Source: Ignelater luminosus (Eukaryota; Arthropoda; Insecta; Coleoptera; Elateridae). From it: 64,000 bases of DNA. The notes below the pieces were generated by a model. It was not told the origin of the DNA and ran no database searches. It saw only the letters and a program-made list of their open reading frames with translations. Position 1 is the first letter of the stretch; each line of letters starts with the position of its first letter. Shown here in pieces: positions 12,501 through 27,500 of this stretch. The position numbers were made by a program, and so were the translations under genes. The stretch spans positions 1 to 64,000 of the forward strand of contig VTPC01000903.1 in assembly GCA_011009095.1 (NCBI GenBank), in the 5' to 3' direction.

Positions 12501-15500
12501 TCTTAGTGTCTGTGACAAAGTTGTAGCTCAAGTCAAAAGGAAAAACTCGGCTAAACATACTTACACTTTGGGTTTTCAATATGTATGATGGCAGTGTGGA
12601 AAATGGCAAAAGTTTCAAGTGACTTAATGACTTAACATATGAGCTGGGTTTGGAGATCTTCAATTGCTTTTTTGTTAAGATACGTTAGAAAATTCAATTT
12701 CAACTTTGAATTATTGTAGTTGGCCATGGTTGTGTGGTCTCTTGTAAAATATGTCTTTTTGATCGGATACTTTGAAGTATCAGCTACAGAAAAAGCTCTC
12801 TTGACTGTACCCAAAAACAATCAACTTGATTGTGAAATTTTTAAAAGGAATGGAGAAATAATTGAAGTTAACGAGATAAGATGGCATCTACTAATAGCAG
12901 TTGATGTCTTGAATACAAATCTGAAAAAAAACAAACACAAGAATCTATTGTTCACAAGTTATTAATGAAATACCTCGAAATTATGTGAAGAAATGTAACT
13001 CGCATTACAAAGTCTGACTTAAAACAAAAATGCATATTTGACCTAACGTAGTGGAATCTCTTGGGGAATGAACTTTAAAACTTGTTATAAACTGGATCTT
13101 ACTTTCTAAAACACTTTTCAATTGTTTAACTTGTTTTTCAGTTCTGTAAAACATTTATTGCGTTATACAGGTATTAAGCAATAAGAAAATAAGATTATAG
13201 TTGAAATTAACAACCTACTCACAAGGCAAAGCAAAAGCTAGGATGTTTCCATCCCAAACTTCAACTATTAGTCCTCTGGTGGCAGTTAATGTTCTACCAA
13301 TGGTTTATTGTCAAATTTGATGTTTAGTTTTATGTTTTATATTGACTCCAAAAATTATTAAATGTGTTTATTTAACTACATAATAATGTGTTAATTTGTT
13401 CAATTTCATTGTTATCATCACAAATAATATTAAAAAGGTTTTTTTTTTTTTTGTTTAAAAGCACCAAAAAGTTCTAAACATGAAACTTGGTATATTTGAT
13501 GAGAAGTGGTGTATTTTTAATTTGGTATTCTAGGTATGCGCTTATTCTCTGACATACCATCGTTACCAGGGAAATTGCGTTGTTGATTTCGGTGTTAGGG
13601 ATGTAGTCTTTATTATTTATCTTTTGAATATAATATCTGTTATTCTTACAGCGACAGATGAGAAGCAAGTTAAGAAACGACAACGAAATCACGAATCTCA
13701 TTTGGAAAAAAAGGAAAAACAAGCTATAATTGATAGCTACGATGCAACAATTGAGGCAGTTATTAAAAAATATACCAATTTGGTAGATGATGGCGATGAT
13801 AGTTTATTGAAGCAATCAGTAAGGAAGAATATGGTTGCACCTCCAAAACAAAAAACGAAAGTGTACAATGATAACTTACATAAAAATAGCAAGAAAAATG
13901 TTCAAAGAACTTCATTTTCTCATAATAATGCAATTTTTAAAAAGAAAGCTATGAACACTACAAGAGCGAGTAAACCACAGACTAGTAAAGTTAAAACCAT
14001 TCAAACTGTAAGTAACGATTATCGTCTAAATACATCAGAAGAACCTTTGTTAACTGATGATATGATAAAGAAAGAAAATGAAGATATTGAATATGTGGAT
14101 GAACAAGCTGTTCCAGAAAGTCGAAGCATAAATACTGAGAAAAACATTATAATAAGGGACTCATTTGTATATTTAAAACCTCTAACATTAAATGATCATT
14201 TAAAAAAAAAAATTGATGACTTAACTACCACAACTATAAATTCTGATACTGATGTATTAGAAACCAAAGAAGTTTCTTTTAATGATTCTACTGAAGAAGC
14301 ACTAGATATTCCAAATAACAACACTGTCATTTCTTCAAGCACTTCTTTAAATAAAGAATCTAATAATAAATTACAGGATTCCAATGTTAATAATACGATT
14401 AATTTATCAGACATTATGAATATTAGAATTACACGTAATGTTAATACAGAGTGTGCTACGTTAAGTCGTGTACCATTATCATTAAATGAGACTGCTTTGT
14501 TACATGTAAACAATTTACCTAATAGAATCAATGATGATGATCATGGGATTATAAATTATCAAAGTAAGTTTAAAAGAAAGAAAAATCTCTGGAAAATGCC
14601 ACTTAATTCAAAGTCTAACGATTTATTTATTATTAATTCAAAGGATAAAGTGTTTCACAATGCAGAACTTGGCGAAAGTGATCTAGATAATAATACTGCT
14701 ACATCTGATGTACTTAAGAGTAGTCCAGTATTCAGTTTAACTCGAACAGTTACCAACAATTATGCTCAAAATAAAAAATCAGATACAAAAACTGATGTCA
14801 GCCCAAAACAAATCTCAACTACTACCGATTCTTATTTGTTAGAAACTAGAATAACAGTAACTTCAGAGCATAAAGCAATGTCAGAAATGTCAGATAATAC
14901 TGATAATGTCGATCTAATATCAAATTCAGATTTATTATCACGTAAACAAACTATAAATACTTCTTGTTCAGGTAAGTATTAAGAGGGGTTTTAAATTAAG
15001 ATTTTAAAATGATTTTTAATTGTAGAGAAATCAGAGGTAACTAGTTCATCAAAAAAGGTTTCTCAGTTTAAAGTGCCTCATTTACCACCTGCAAAAAGAC
15101 CTCCAGCAAGAAGGAAGATAACTAAGGAAGATGCACCTCCAAAATTGCCAAGAAATAATAATTTAGTATCTAATTCAAGTAATACTAATATCATGAATGA
15201 AGATACAATATCATTAGGAATCAGGTATGTATGCTTGTTACAATTTTTACATCTACATGTACAAGGTTATTAATGAGCAGGTATCAGTTATTAAGTGAGA
15301 TTCTAGGTGATAAATACTAGAGTATTAATTATAAAAGAAGGAAGAAACACAAAGTTTTAGTTTTTATTCTAGTAGATGCTTTGAAGTGAAATAAACATCA
15401 AGATTTTGTGCTTTTCTTGATTCTTTGTATCAAACAGCTTCCTATCAACTAGAATTTCATCTAAAATCCAAAGACTATTAATGAGAGTTGATGACACTTA

Positions 15501-18500
15501 AATACCTTGACGAGCTAGTTTGCAGATTTATTTTTTTTTCTAAAAAGTATAATGCACTAAATCAGAGTTATTTTGTTTGTCAAATCTATTAATTAGCTTT
15601 GCACTTACAGTATATTACTCTTGCAACCAATTAATATTTGCTCAACATTGTTGATGCTCTAAGAATGGCATCAGCTAGGTTAAATCTTAAATTCAAATTG
15701 TTCTACTTATACAGCGCAACCAACTTTAGAAAACCCCCAGAAAATATGCAAACTAATTTCAATAACAAACAACATTGACCAATCAGGAGCGTAATTTTAC
15801 TCGAGTGCACTAATTGACAAGCAGTTGTTTCTATGTTTTTTTTGACACTTTCAGGCTCTGTATTGTCTGTTCACATTTTTGGAAATTTTACTATTTTATT
15901 TTCGTGTTACTATTTGTTTGACTAAAAAATCGTCTTTATCAAGACGCCACTAGCCGTATAAAAACACTAATTCTAGGTAAGCACATTCTTTTCATACCTA
16001 TCTAATTCCTTTAAGGAAGTTATAGGTTTTGAGGTTATGAATTTGCAAATATTAATACATATTTTATAGTTATTTGTTGTACAATTACACTGTTAACTTA
16101 TGGAAAGTTGATTTTAAATTAACTAATTTTCTTTGTTCATTTTACGGTTTGGTGATCATGAATAAATGGAAACTTGTTCACTCTGAAGTTTGAAAAATTA
16201 TTTGTAATGTTATAAGACTTCTTTGACAAACAAAAATTGGATGGCGATTGGGCGTTTCCAGTAGAGCAAGCTACTGAACTAGCTGCAACAGCAGCAGGAA
16301 AATCAGTCAGTTCTATAAAGCAGATTTGTAGAGAATCTGAAATGGCAGGTACTTCCTTGTTGAAATTTCCAAAAACGAAGTGAAAAATTCTAGCTTTGAT
16401 AAAAATTGAGCTAGATGACTTTAAGCAAGGTGTATTAAGAAGAACCATGCATGAGATTTATACTGTAGACCGTAAGGTGCCAACATTAAGACTGTTAGTA
16501 GAAAAAAATGAAAAAAAGGTTAACTACACAGGAGGATGAGAAACTGTGCAAATACCTATTACGACTTGGTTTTCGATATAAGAGTGTCATAATAAAAGAA
16601 AATTATTAATGGAAAAAAATGATATTGTAACTTGGCATTCCTGGTACTTAAGAAGGTTAAGAGACAATTAAAGTTCAGGAGATAATAAAAGATGAGTAAT
16701 ATACAGTGTGTCCACATTTCGATTGCTCACTATTGGGATCTCGGAAATTCTAAGAGATACGAAGTTGGTTAAATTAGAAAAGATTTGGGTATTTTAGAGA
16801 TCAGTTTACTTATGCTTTTGTTTTTTCAAAAAAGTTCACAGCTTACTAGATATTTGCTATTTTTATATTTACCGAGTTATGAAGTGAAAGTCATTTTTTA
16901 TCATAGTGTGCCATGACACCTAACACACAAAGTCAAAGAAATTCATTTGTTATGCAAAAATTGCTAAAACAAAATAAATATGCTTTTATGGGGCATTAGC
17001 TGCTTACTTGATGCTATCTGTGAATGCTCAGTAAAATATCTTAAAAGCATCTTTTGTTTTGTTTTAGCAATTGTTACATAGCAAATGTAATTTATCTGAT
17101 AAAAATCAATGATTTTCATATGTTTAAAGCCATGGCACACTAAGTGGGAAATGCTTTTTATTTAAAAAAAAAATAAGATTATTTCTTTTTTAGCAAATAT
17201 ATAGTAAGCCGTGAACTTTTTTGAAAAAACAAAAGCATAAGTAAACTGATCTCTAAAATACCCAAATCTTTTCTATTTTAACCGACTTTGTATCTCTTAC
17301 AATTTCCGAGATCCCAATAGTGAGCATTGAAATGTGGACACACTGTATTTAGATGAAACCTACATTCACCCAACATATGGAGTTAGCAAATCGGAAGAAA
17401 AACCTGAAATTTATAAATATGATCAACCTGATCAGAGGTATATTACAGTACATGCAAGAGGTGCTTGTGGCTTTGTTAAGAATGCCTTGCTAATTTTTAA
17501 ATCAAATGGTAAATCGGGCAATTACCATGATGATATGAATTATATAAACTTTATGCAATGGTTGGAAAAGCAGCTTATTCCAAACTTGCCTTCAAATAGT
17601 ATAATTGTTATGGACAATGCACCATATCACAGCATGCAAATAAATAAACCACTTACATAAAGTAGTTGAAAAGATGACATTCGATCATGGTTAGAAACAA
17701 ATGGTATTCCAACAACAGCCAATATGCAAAAAGCAGAACTTTTAATGATAGTAAAACAATATCCCCATAACTAAATCTTATTATGTTGACAAATTGTTAA
17801 AAAAGCATGGTCATACTGCTTATTACTGCGACTTGAATCCAATTGAATTCATTTGGAGTATCGTGAAGAGAAAAATTGCCATGAATAATGTGTTACACTC
17901 TAGCCGTGACATCGAGCAATTAGTTAGAACTGCATTTTCAGAAGTTACACCAGCTGATTGGGAAAAGCAGTGTAACCATGTAAAGCATCTTGCAGATGAA
18001 ATATGGAATGCTGATGGTTTAAGTGATGAAGTTGTGGGAAATTTAAGTTTCACTATAGGTACAAGTTCTTCAGAGAAGGATTGGACCAATCAAGATGGTG
18101 AATGTTTAGAAAATGATGATGATTAGTATGAATGTTTAATAAACAAGTTTGTTAATTAAGTTCATAAGATGTGTAATACTACAGATGTATAAAAGTATTT
18201 TTAACTACTTATTGTGCATTCAAATTGTATTTATCTTATTTAATGTAAGATTACTTACACATATAGATAGATAAATAAAAATCCTACACACAATAATGTC
18301 ATAGTAAAATCGAAGATGCTTTAAGGGAATGTAATTGAGCATACCTTTCAAGTTCTTTATTTTTTCTGACGAAATCAGGTTTTTACATTCTAAATCTGGA
18401 ATCTGTGATGGTATGTTTCTTCCTTACTTACGGATGTTGTGGCATTCTACTCTTCTATATCATCGTTTCTTTTTCTGTTTTAATCATTTGAGGGAGCAGC

Positions 18501-21500
18501 CATTATTGAGGCATTCCACGTGAAATCGCACAATTTTTGAAGAAAATTGACCTTCATGTCTTAGATTTTACTGAAACTTTTTTTAATGTTTTTCTAAGAC
18601 AAAATAAGAGATACGTATTTTTTTATATCTGGATAACTCAATTATTATGGTAATTACAAAGCATCAAAGTTTCCGAAAATTTGTACGCGCTGCCCTGTTT
18701 AAGTGTAAATATTTCTCGTTCTGTTTATGGCAGGAACTTGCTATTCAGCATAAAGCAAGGGCTGAGAAGCACCTTTTTATACATATACACAAAAATTAAA
18801 TTCATGGTTACCTACTGTGATTTCTAAGACGTTTTATTTTATAAAATTAATTTTCAACATTAACCCGATGTTTTAAAATTCTAAAAAAAATATGTATGCA
18901 TTTCTTGATACTTCGTCTATAAGTGTGCAAAATTTCAAGATGGGATTCGTTTTGGTTAGTTTATAATCACTTATCAAACACCGGCGTGTGAACAACAACG
19001 TATCAATAGTCGTCGAGTTTTTACAGCGCAAGTACTCATGAATTCAATTATTAATGTACAACGCTAGTGCAGACACTGTAATAACTCGTAACCACGATTT
19101 TAAACTAACTTAAAAAGCAACAAATTCATTTGTTTCTAAATTTTTGAAAAAGCGGGTGAATTACTTTCTTTGAAATCTTATGGGATGCTGTGTTTGCTTA
19201 CCCCGGTCCCTTATTAGGCTCAGGTTCTTCATCGCACACTCATAAAGCATCTGTAGTTAAGTGCATTTATGACAGTAATTCCATTCTAAAAATTTCGGTG
19301 TACAAAGTACATGTGTTTGAGAATCTTGTGGAATTTTTGTAGAATTTTAAACAACCGGGTTAATGCTAAAAATTACAATTGAAAAAACAACCCTTGAAAA
19401 TTGTTTTTTTTTTGTTAAATATATCGCAATATTTATCGAGTAACACGTCATTTTCTAAACTTTAAAATGATTTGACCTAAACATTTTTACATTAACTAAA
19501 AATGGAAGAAACAAACGTTTTCGTATTATGTAGATTGCTAACACTCGGAAATTTATAGACAAAATAAAATAGAAAATAATGATATCTAACGTAAACAAAA
19601 AATACATGTCTCCTCCATTGATTCATACAATACATAAAATATTCTTTGAGCAATTTACAATTAACTTTAGATGTTTTGTGACTGTTCAATTTCACTTGGA
19701 GCGGCTTTGAGGCGCCTAACAATGCAGGTAACATATGTAGTACCCTTCTGCATACTCAAACAGCAACACTTGTAATATTCTTAAAATACATTTATAATTG
19801 GAATCCCATCTTGAAATTTGGATGGCACATAGAAGATGCATTCAAGAATATAGTAGAAGTTTTCCAGATTTTTAAACAATCGAGTTAATGCAGTCTCACA
19901 ATTAAAGAAAACAACCCTCTAAAATACAAATTGTTTTTTAAATAATCCTATCGTAGTATTTATAGGGTAAAAGATCATCTTTTAAGCTTTAAAATAATCC
20001 AAGTTGGAAGTGTTTATGTTGTGTAATAAAGGAAAGACAAACTGTTTTATACTAAGGGATGAGTTAATTCTCGAAAACTTGCATGCAGAATAAAATACAA
20101 AATAATGACATTTGGCATAAACAAAAAAATATGTGTCTTTTTTGATTGGTATAACATAAAAAAAATTTCAAGTGATTATGAAAACTTGATGTTTTGTCAC
20201 CGTGCGATTTCATGTGGAATGCTTCTAGTTTATTATCCATCCAAACAGTAAATCTGGAAATTCTTTATGAAAAACCGTACTATAGTACTTGTAAGTTGCC
20301 ACTGACTCTGGATAGTGTTGTTTATACACCAAGTACATTTAGTTTATATTTAAGTCTGGGCTTAGAAATTCTTTCAATGCCTTGTTGCGGCTATAATCTT
20401 CCTCTCATGGAAAACTTTGAATATGATGTATGACTTGTTGCAGATCTTATTTTTTTGTCTTGGTTTGCTTCCTTCTCTTGTTGCATGCACAGTTACATGA
20501 ACAAGACACCTAAAATACTCAGTTCAATAACAATCGACTATTATGTTATAGCAAAAATTGGCAACCAAGTTGTTTCACGGACCATAAGAGAAATGATATA
20601 GCACAGTATTTAATTTGTCATGCGAATTAACTTTTGCCAAGTTGCAATTTAGTCCTAATAAAATCTTTGTTAACTACACTCATTCTTCTGATAGGAATGG
20701 AGTGACCACATGAAAGAATATTGCAGTGGGGCTCTAGGTTGCTCGCTGTTCTCACGTGTAAACAGTAATAGTCATAGTTTCTCAAGATGTGGGCAAGCAG
20801 TGACTCCGGTTGAACACTTATGTGGACCAATTTGCACTCATTCTACTGGTTGCCTGTAGTTTGTATGTTGTAACCCACTGACTCTTAGTCTTTTCTGTTC
20901 TTTTTTAAAATACTTTCATCACTATTTCTTCTTTTTTTTCATTTGGTATTTACAAGTTTGTTAATGTGCTCTGTCATTTTGCATACTACCAATGCAAATA
21001 GAAATGCACCTAGACCTTTTTTGCATTCTATGTGGATAGGAACGTAGCGCTTGCTTATTTTGGAAAATTAAACCTCACTGCTTATAAACCTGTTAGATAC
21101 TTAGATCCTTTTGAATAGTTTTAGCATTGGTATATAGATCGAAAAACAACTCAAATTTAAAAATATTTGATTTTGACATTTAGACTCTTGAATTTCCATT
21201 TTTCAATTATTCCATACTTTTTACACATATGCTTATTTCATTTTTTTTTAAGCTCACTTGCAAGTTTCGAAGACACTTTTGATGATTTTGAAGACAACCG
21301 ATCTACCAGCAGTGAATCTCCAGCATTTTTCGAATCTGAAACAGAAAAAGACACACAAGATAGTTTAGCAGATAATAGTGAAGTACCATATCAATTAGAA
21401 ACTAATAGTGATTTAGACAACGAAAATCGAAAAAAAGTTATGCAATGGATGTCAGACGCTGCTAATTCTAAAGTGCCTTCAAGGAAGCGTATCCCATATA

Positions 21501-24500
21501 TTTTTAAAAATCTTTGTGTTTATTACTTTTCTAAAGGTTGTCGGTATAATTCTTGCCGTAATCTACACAAAGTTTCAAACTATCTACAGCAAAGTATTCA
21601 AAATTTATCATATAATGAACTTATGGAAGCCTATACTTTTGTTTTGGACAAATATAAATTATATGAAATATTATTTAATCATTTTGCAGATGCTTTACAG
21701 AGATTTAGATGCACTAATGATTTATTTAATTGTGTTGGAGATGTTTTAAGAGAAGTCTGCTACAATAAAACTCCATTTATTAAAAAAATTGTTGATTGCT
21801 TGCTAGATCTAGGCATACCATTTAATGAAATTATCAAAGAAATTTTTAGTAGACATAGGACTACTATAGACATATTATTAGAAATTTTATTTTTGCATCA
21901 CAGGCAGTATTTGTGCACTGATTGGTACATAGTTCAGAATTTGCTTAAATATAAAAGGGAGGATGATAAAATAAAAAATATACCGGTTGATCATGGTCTT
22001 GTTCAAGATATAATGATCGTTTGTTACAATGATAGGAACATAAAACTTGCTCAAAACATTGTTAAAGATATTATTGAACCTACAGATCCACCTCTCGTTA
22101 ATCTGGCATTAATCTTTCCATCTGTATTAAATAATGTACTTTCAATATTAAATTTTGAGCAATGCAATGAAAAATATATGTTAATTAACCGACTTAAACA
22201 ACTGAGTGTACCAATTACTGTGTCAATTTCTGATACAAGTAGTACTAATTCAATTCAAAGAGAATCAAGAGAGCCTAGTTTACTTAATACTAGATATAGT
22301 AACAAAGAAATCTCTGCAAATGATAATAATATCTTAGAACGTCTCTCTGAAAGTTCTACTATGAAACGGTCTTTAGATGAAGAATTTGAAAAGTGCTGGA
22401 ATGAAAATTCCCCAAGTGTTAATGATACTGCAGAACATAGTCCTTATATACCTCAGTTTCCTGCAAATAATGGCATTGAAACTACTTCAAATAATGTGGG
22501 TTCTTATATATCTCAGTTTCCTGCAAACAATGGCGTTGAAACTACTTTAAATAATGTAAGTCCTTATATACCCCAATTTCCTTCAAAGTATGGCATTGAA
22601 ACTACTTTAAATAATGCAAGTCCTTATATACCTCAGTTTCGTGCAAATAATGACATTGAAGCTACTTCAAATATAAGAACTTATAACAATGGTAATTTAT
22701 CTGATGTGGATTTTGATGAGTGGGATAATCATACCAAAGTTGATGATCAGCCTCTTGATAATTCTAAATCTACTCATTCTTCATCAAGGGATTCATTCTT
22801 GTCTTTTGAGGTTTCTTCAGAAGTCTCTAAATCTGCTGAAGAAAATAATGAAACTGCTTTTGGATATGCAGAAAATACTAATATAAATAGAAGTTTTGAA
22901 AATGAAGAATCTGAACCTGATGCTTTACAGGGAAGGCATTCTGCAATGTCCCAATACAGTGGGAGAACTGATGTTACTAATTGGCAGCCTCAAGGTCAGT
23001 ATTAAACTTGACTAGATTCTTCTTATTAGACATGTTACTTTTTCACAAAAAAATATTACCAATAAATATCTAAGAACAAATGGGTCGTCCACTAAAATTT
23101 ATTTTTATGTTTAATTTATAGGAACTGGTAACTAAACATATTTATTGTCTATAATTTTTTTTTAATTAAATGAATTATAAAAAAAATTAAGTCAGAAAGC
23201 ATGCATAAAAATTAAAATTTTCACTTGACCGAAAATAAAGTATGGCGTGAATTCTTCCCGTATGGTGCATGTTTACTCTTATTTATTCCTGCAAGGATGT
23301 ATTGCGATTACTGTTAGACGAAAACTTGATGTAATATCTTGTAATTTATTAACTATGTATAACGTATATTATACGTATGTCAATTTAAATTGTCTATGAC
23401 AAGTGCATTTGTGTGCACTTGCCTGGATTTGAAGCAATCAGCTGTTTACAAAGTATTTACGCCTAATGATAATCTAAAGCTAAATTTCTGTGTTAAGTAT
23501 GATAGGAGGTGTTTTAATGTACTAAGAACAGTGGAAATATGTTTTTGTTAATAGTGGTCATATTTATTAAATTTGAGAAAAATAAAAAATATGGGATAAA
23601 AAGCTTACTAAATACTTCAATTTCACATGTAAAAGAAAATTGGTGGACAATCCTATTTGAAACGCCTGTTACAATATTGCCCTTCTAAGAATACAGACCG
23701 TATCTACAAAAAAGATAAATTTTTTTATTATTATCTTTAGTCATATTTGTATGATTAGAAGGACAACAGAGCCAATCATAGCTTAAATTTATATAGAACT
23801 TTATGGCTTTTAAGAAATCTTAAACATCTTTTTCACAATTTAATGATATGATAATGATTAGAAAAAAAAATTTTTTTTATGAACTTATTTTTCTAAACTA
23901 TAAAGTGTGGTTGATTTTCATTACACACTCATTAATGTTTGTCAGAATAAAGTTTTTCAAAAAATTTAAAAACTTGGGTTAAATAGTTTCTTGCCCTCTT
24001 TTCAACACTTGAAGATAAATTCAAAGCTTATTCTTCACATTGCTGCTCTTTTGTTTTATAGGTGATGGTATTCAACTATCTAACTTGTCTTTGAATTTTC
24101 TGAAAATCTATTCTGACGAAATTAATGAGTGTGTAATGAAAGATCGACCACACTGTATATCTTAGAAAAATAGGTTTATAAAAAAAATGTATTTTTAATA
24201 TTTTCTATTTCAGCTGATACCCTGGAAAAATCTGAAGCACTGTTAGAAGCAGATTTGCTACACTTAAAAAAAATAATTGATGCTGGAAATAAATTTGAAT
24301 TTCTTGAACTACTTACAAAATTTAAAAATACCGATTACAGTGGATCATTTGTTTTAAGTGTCATAGTCTTTTTCAAATCAAAATCACCAAAATGTATCTA
24401 TGATATGATTTATCAGTTGATTTGTGGATTGGGTAAGTGCAAATATCTTCTTGTATATGTTTCTATGTTTGTATAATCACTTTTTAATTGTGAAAAACGT

Positions 24501-27500
24501 ACAAGTATTTTCTGTTCTTTGATCATTTTTATTAATTTGAGAATATTGAAATAAAATATACATTTGTCTTATGTTAAGGGGGTTAGGGGCCCAATGAGAT
24601 CTAGTCACTGATTCTGCAAGCTAATTTTCTGTAGTTGTCTTCATATTCTTGTAAAAAAGGAGAATACTTGTGATACCACATTTTTATAAAGTATTCAAGG
24701 AAAAATCAGTAAATGTATCAACAAAAAATTATTAAATTTATTAAATTACTTTAATCCAAGACTGTAAAATGGAATTGCCATCAGCTTGTAGATACCAAGG
24801 ATTATAAGTTTTATTGTTAGATATTCTGCTTCTTTTGTTTAGGGTTAGGCAAATTAGGTTAGAAGCTGTTGTTGAACTTTTGACAAAATAAAATACATTT
24901 AAACTGCACCAAAAGCACAAAAAATTAATTCATTTTATGTAAATAATGGCTTAATCTACTTTGAAAATTGAAATTCATAATAATCAACACATAGATAAAC
25001 TCAAATGCCTTCTTAATCTAGTTCAGTATTTCTGCCACCAGAGGCATAATGCTTTGCTTGAATTGCCTATACTCATCTAACTGAACAATTATTGAAACAG
25101 TAGAAAATTATGTTTCTCTAAAAATATGCAAGATAAAACAAAAAAACATGGATTTTCAATCAGATTTTAAGAATTTGATAAGAAATGTAAATTATGATAT
25201 AAACTACTCAATAATAGTTGAAGTAACCCATAAAGAAAAAGACCAAAACAGTAGGTAAATTATTCTGTTATTTAAAATCTAATTAGGCTTTTATTTCTGT
25301 AAAAAAAATATGGTAATAATAAAAATAATAATAATACACAACAGAAAGAACATATCTAGAAATATTCAAATAACATAAAACAACAATCTTATTTTAAAAA
25401 ATCGAATTAAAAATTATAATTCAATATCTGGTGGGACCTTCTCTTTTATGATAGAATATAGACAAATGAAAATGTATCAGGATAAATGCACTATTAGACC
25501 AGGTGCTAAGTATTTTGAAATAGAAGGAATTCAAACTAACATCTTTTTTTACATTGGTTCTTTAGGATGCCATTAAGAAATTCTAAAGTTTCCTTCCTCA
25601 ACCCTTCTGGGATGTGGAAAGAGATAAAAATCGGATTTTTACCAATTTGTCAGCATTTTTATAGTGTCTCAGCAAAAATAGCTACAAGCCCAAAATATAT
25701 AGGATGTACCTTGTGTCCTAATAACTAGAAGGGGATAGTAGGACATCTAGAAATAAAGCTTCTTTCTCACAAATACATATTCAGAACGCCTTTGCATTGG
25801 AGGTAGATGGTGTTCAGATCTTAGATACAATAATAGTTTTTTGCTTGTAATTTTTAAATTAATTGGAGACTTTTAAAATTCTATTTTGGTTTTTAGTGTT
25901 ATTACGCATTTAGAACTGTGAGAAGATTGTAGTCTTCTGCTTCCTTAGCAAGATTTGTAAAATTGAGTATTGGTAAAGTCCTCTTTATTATTATGCAGAA
26001 AATCTATGCTACTGATTTTGTCAGGAAAAAAGTTATAAAGAGATGTTTTTGATACTGTGAGATAACAGCTCTTATGATCTTTCAATATTTTTCAAAAAAT
26101 GGGAAATGGCTACAAAATATAGAAGTGGGTGAATATGTTTTTAGGATGTTCCCGAATTTCAACTGTGACACCCCTTAGATCGTTTTGAAATAATTAAAAG
26201 AAATTTCTGCCAAAGAATTTCACTTAATACTACTCACAAGAAAGGGTAGTGTAGTTTCCAAATCTCATGGCACGCGAAATGCCGAAAAGGCGGAACTTAC
26301 TGCACAAGAAAGAGAGAAAGAAAATTGCAAAAATTATGCATTAAGGGCCGCCCGGCTAAAATTCTTCTTCTGCGCATCGAAGGTCGCGTGCCACGACATT
26401 TGGAAGCCACTCTACCTGTAAGCTTGGATTATTTCTCACTTAAATAATATGGGTTTTAAAGGTAATCTCAATGATAATGTTTTTCTAAGTTCACCAAACA
26501 GCTTAAATATATATTTATGAAAACTTTTAAGTATAAAAGACTACAAAGAAAGCTACAAGATTCCAACTCCAAATCATACACATATACATAGTTACAGATG
26601 GATGAAATAATTGCTAACTGCTAACAAGTAACATAAACCAGTGATTAATATAAATAAATTTCCTTTTAATCTCTTTTTGAGTAGTTGATGATGTTTGGCA
26701 TAACACTCTGTATACCTATCAGTAGTTGAACACATATGGGTTGAGGATTGAGGCTAGAAATCCAGAAAATAACAAACCTCAATAGAAACTTTAACAGAGT
26801 GTTTTTAATTATTTCATCTATTTGTAACTATGTATGGTTTGGTGTTGAAAGCCTTGTAACTTTTGTGCAGTTTTTTACATCATACTTAAGGGGGAATTCA
26901 AATGCTTAGCACAATCATTCCAGTCGTTTATTATTATTACAAATGCAATTTTAATTTTAAGAAAAACCAGGTAATTCTTAATTAAATATGGGAGGTACCT
27001 AAAAAAATGTTTTGATAAAATATGAAAATTTGGTGCATATAAAAAGTGTAATTTCATATACTAAAAATATTGCTTTGTAGGTACCAGCTTTTCAATGCGA
27101 TCTTCAAAACATATAAAAAAATATTGATCTGAGATTAATGGTTTAAGGGTGAAACTGGAACAATGTTTTAATACAATTGCCTACATTGCTGGGGCAAAAA
27201 ATTAAACACTTTCACTAATTGCCCGATAACATTAAGATTTATTAACATTGATTACAATAACAGTTTCTTAAATTACTAAACATCGTGATTCAAAATGAAT
27301 AACAAAATACAACTACATTAAAAATCAAATAAAACTATTTCAGGTGTTTAGAAGAACTTATTATAGCAAGAATATTTAGCTTTCTGAGAAGTTGATAATA
27401 ACTACAAAAATTCATTTGATTTCCAGTATAAGTAGCTTTAAATTTAATAAATTGGCGAACTTACAAAAACGTTTACTGTTTTAAAGTGAGTGGAAACTAC

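Noticed and set aside
12632-12965. Frames on both strands near 12.7-12.9 kb
   Set aside because: They lie inside a unit with inverted ends and show no protein family pattern.
14196-14531. 111-codon minus-strand frame
   Set aside because: It is the antisense shadow of the in-phase exon 13652-14971.
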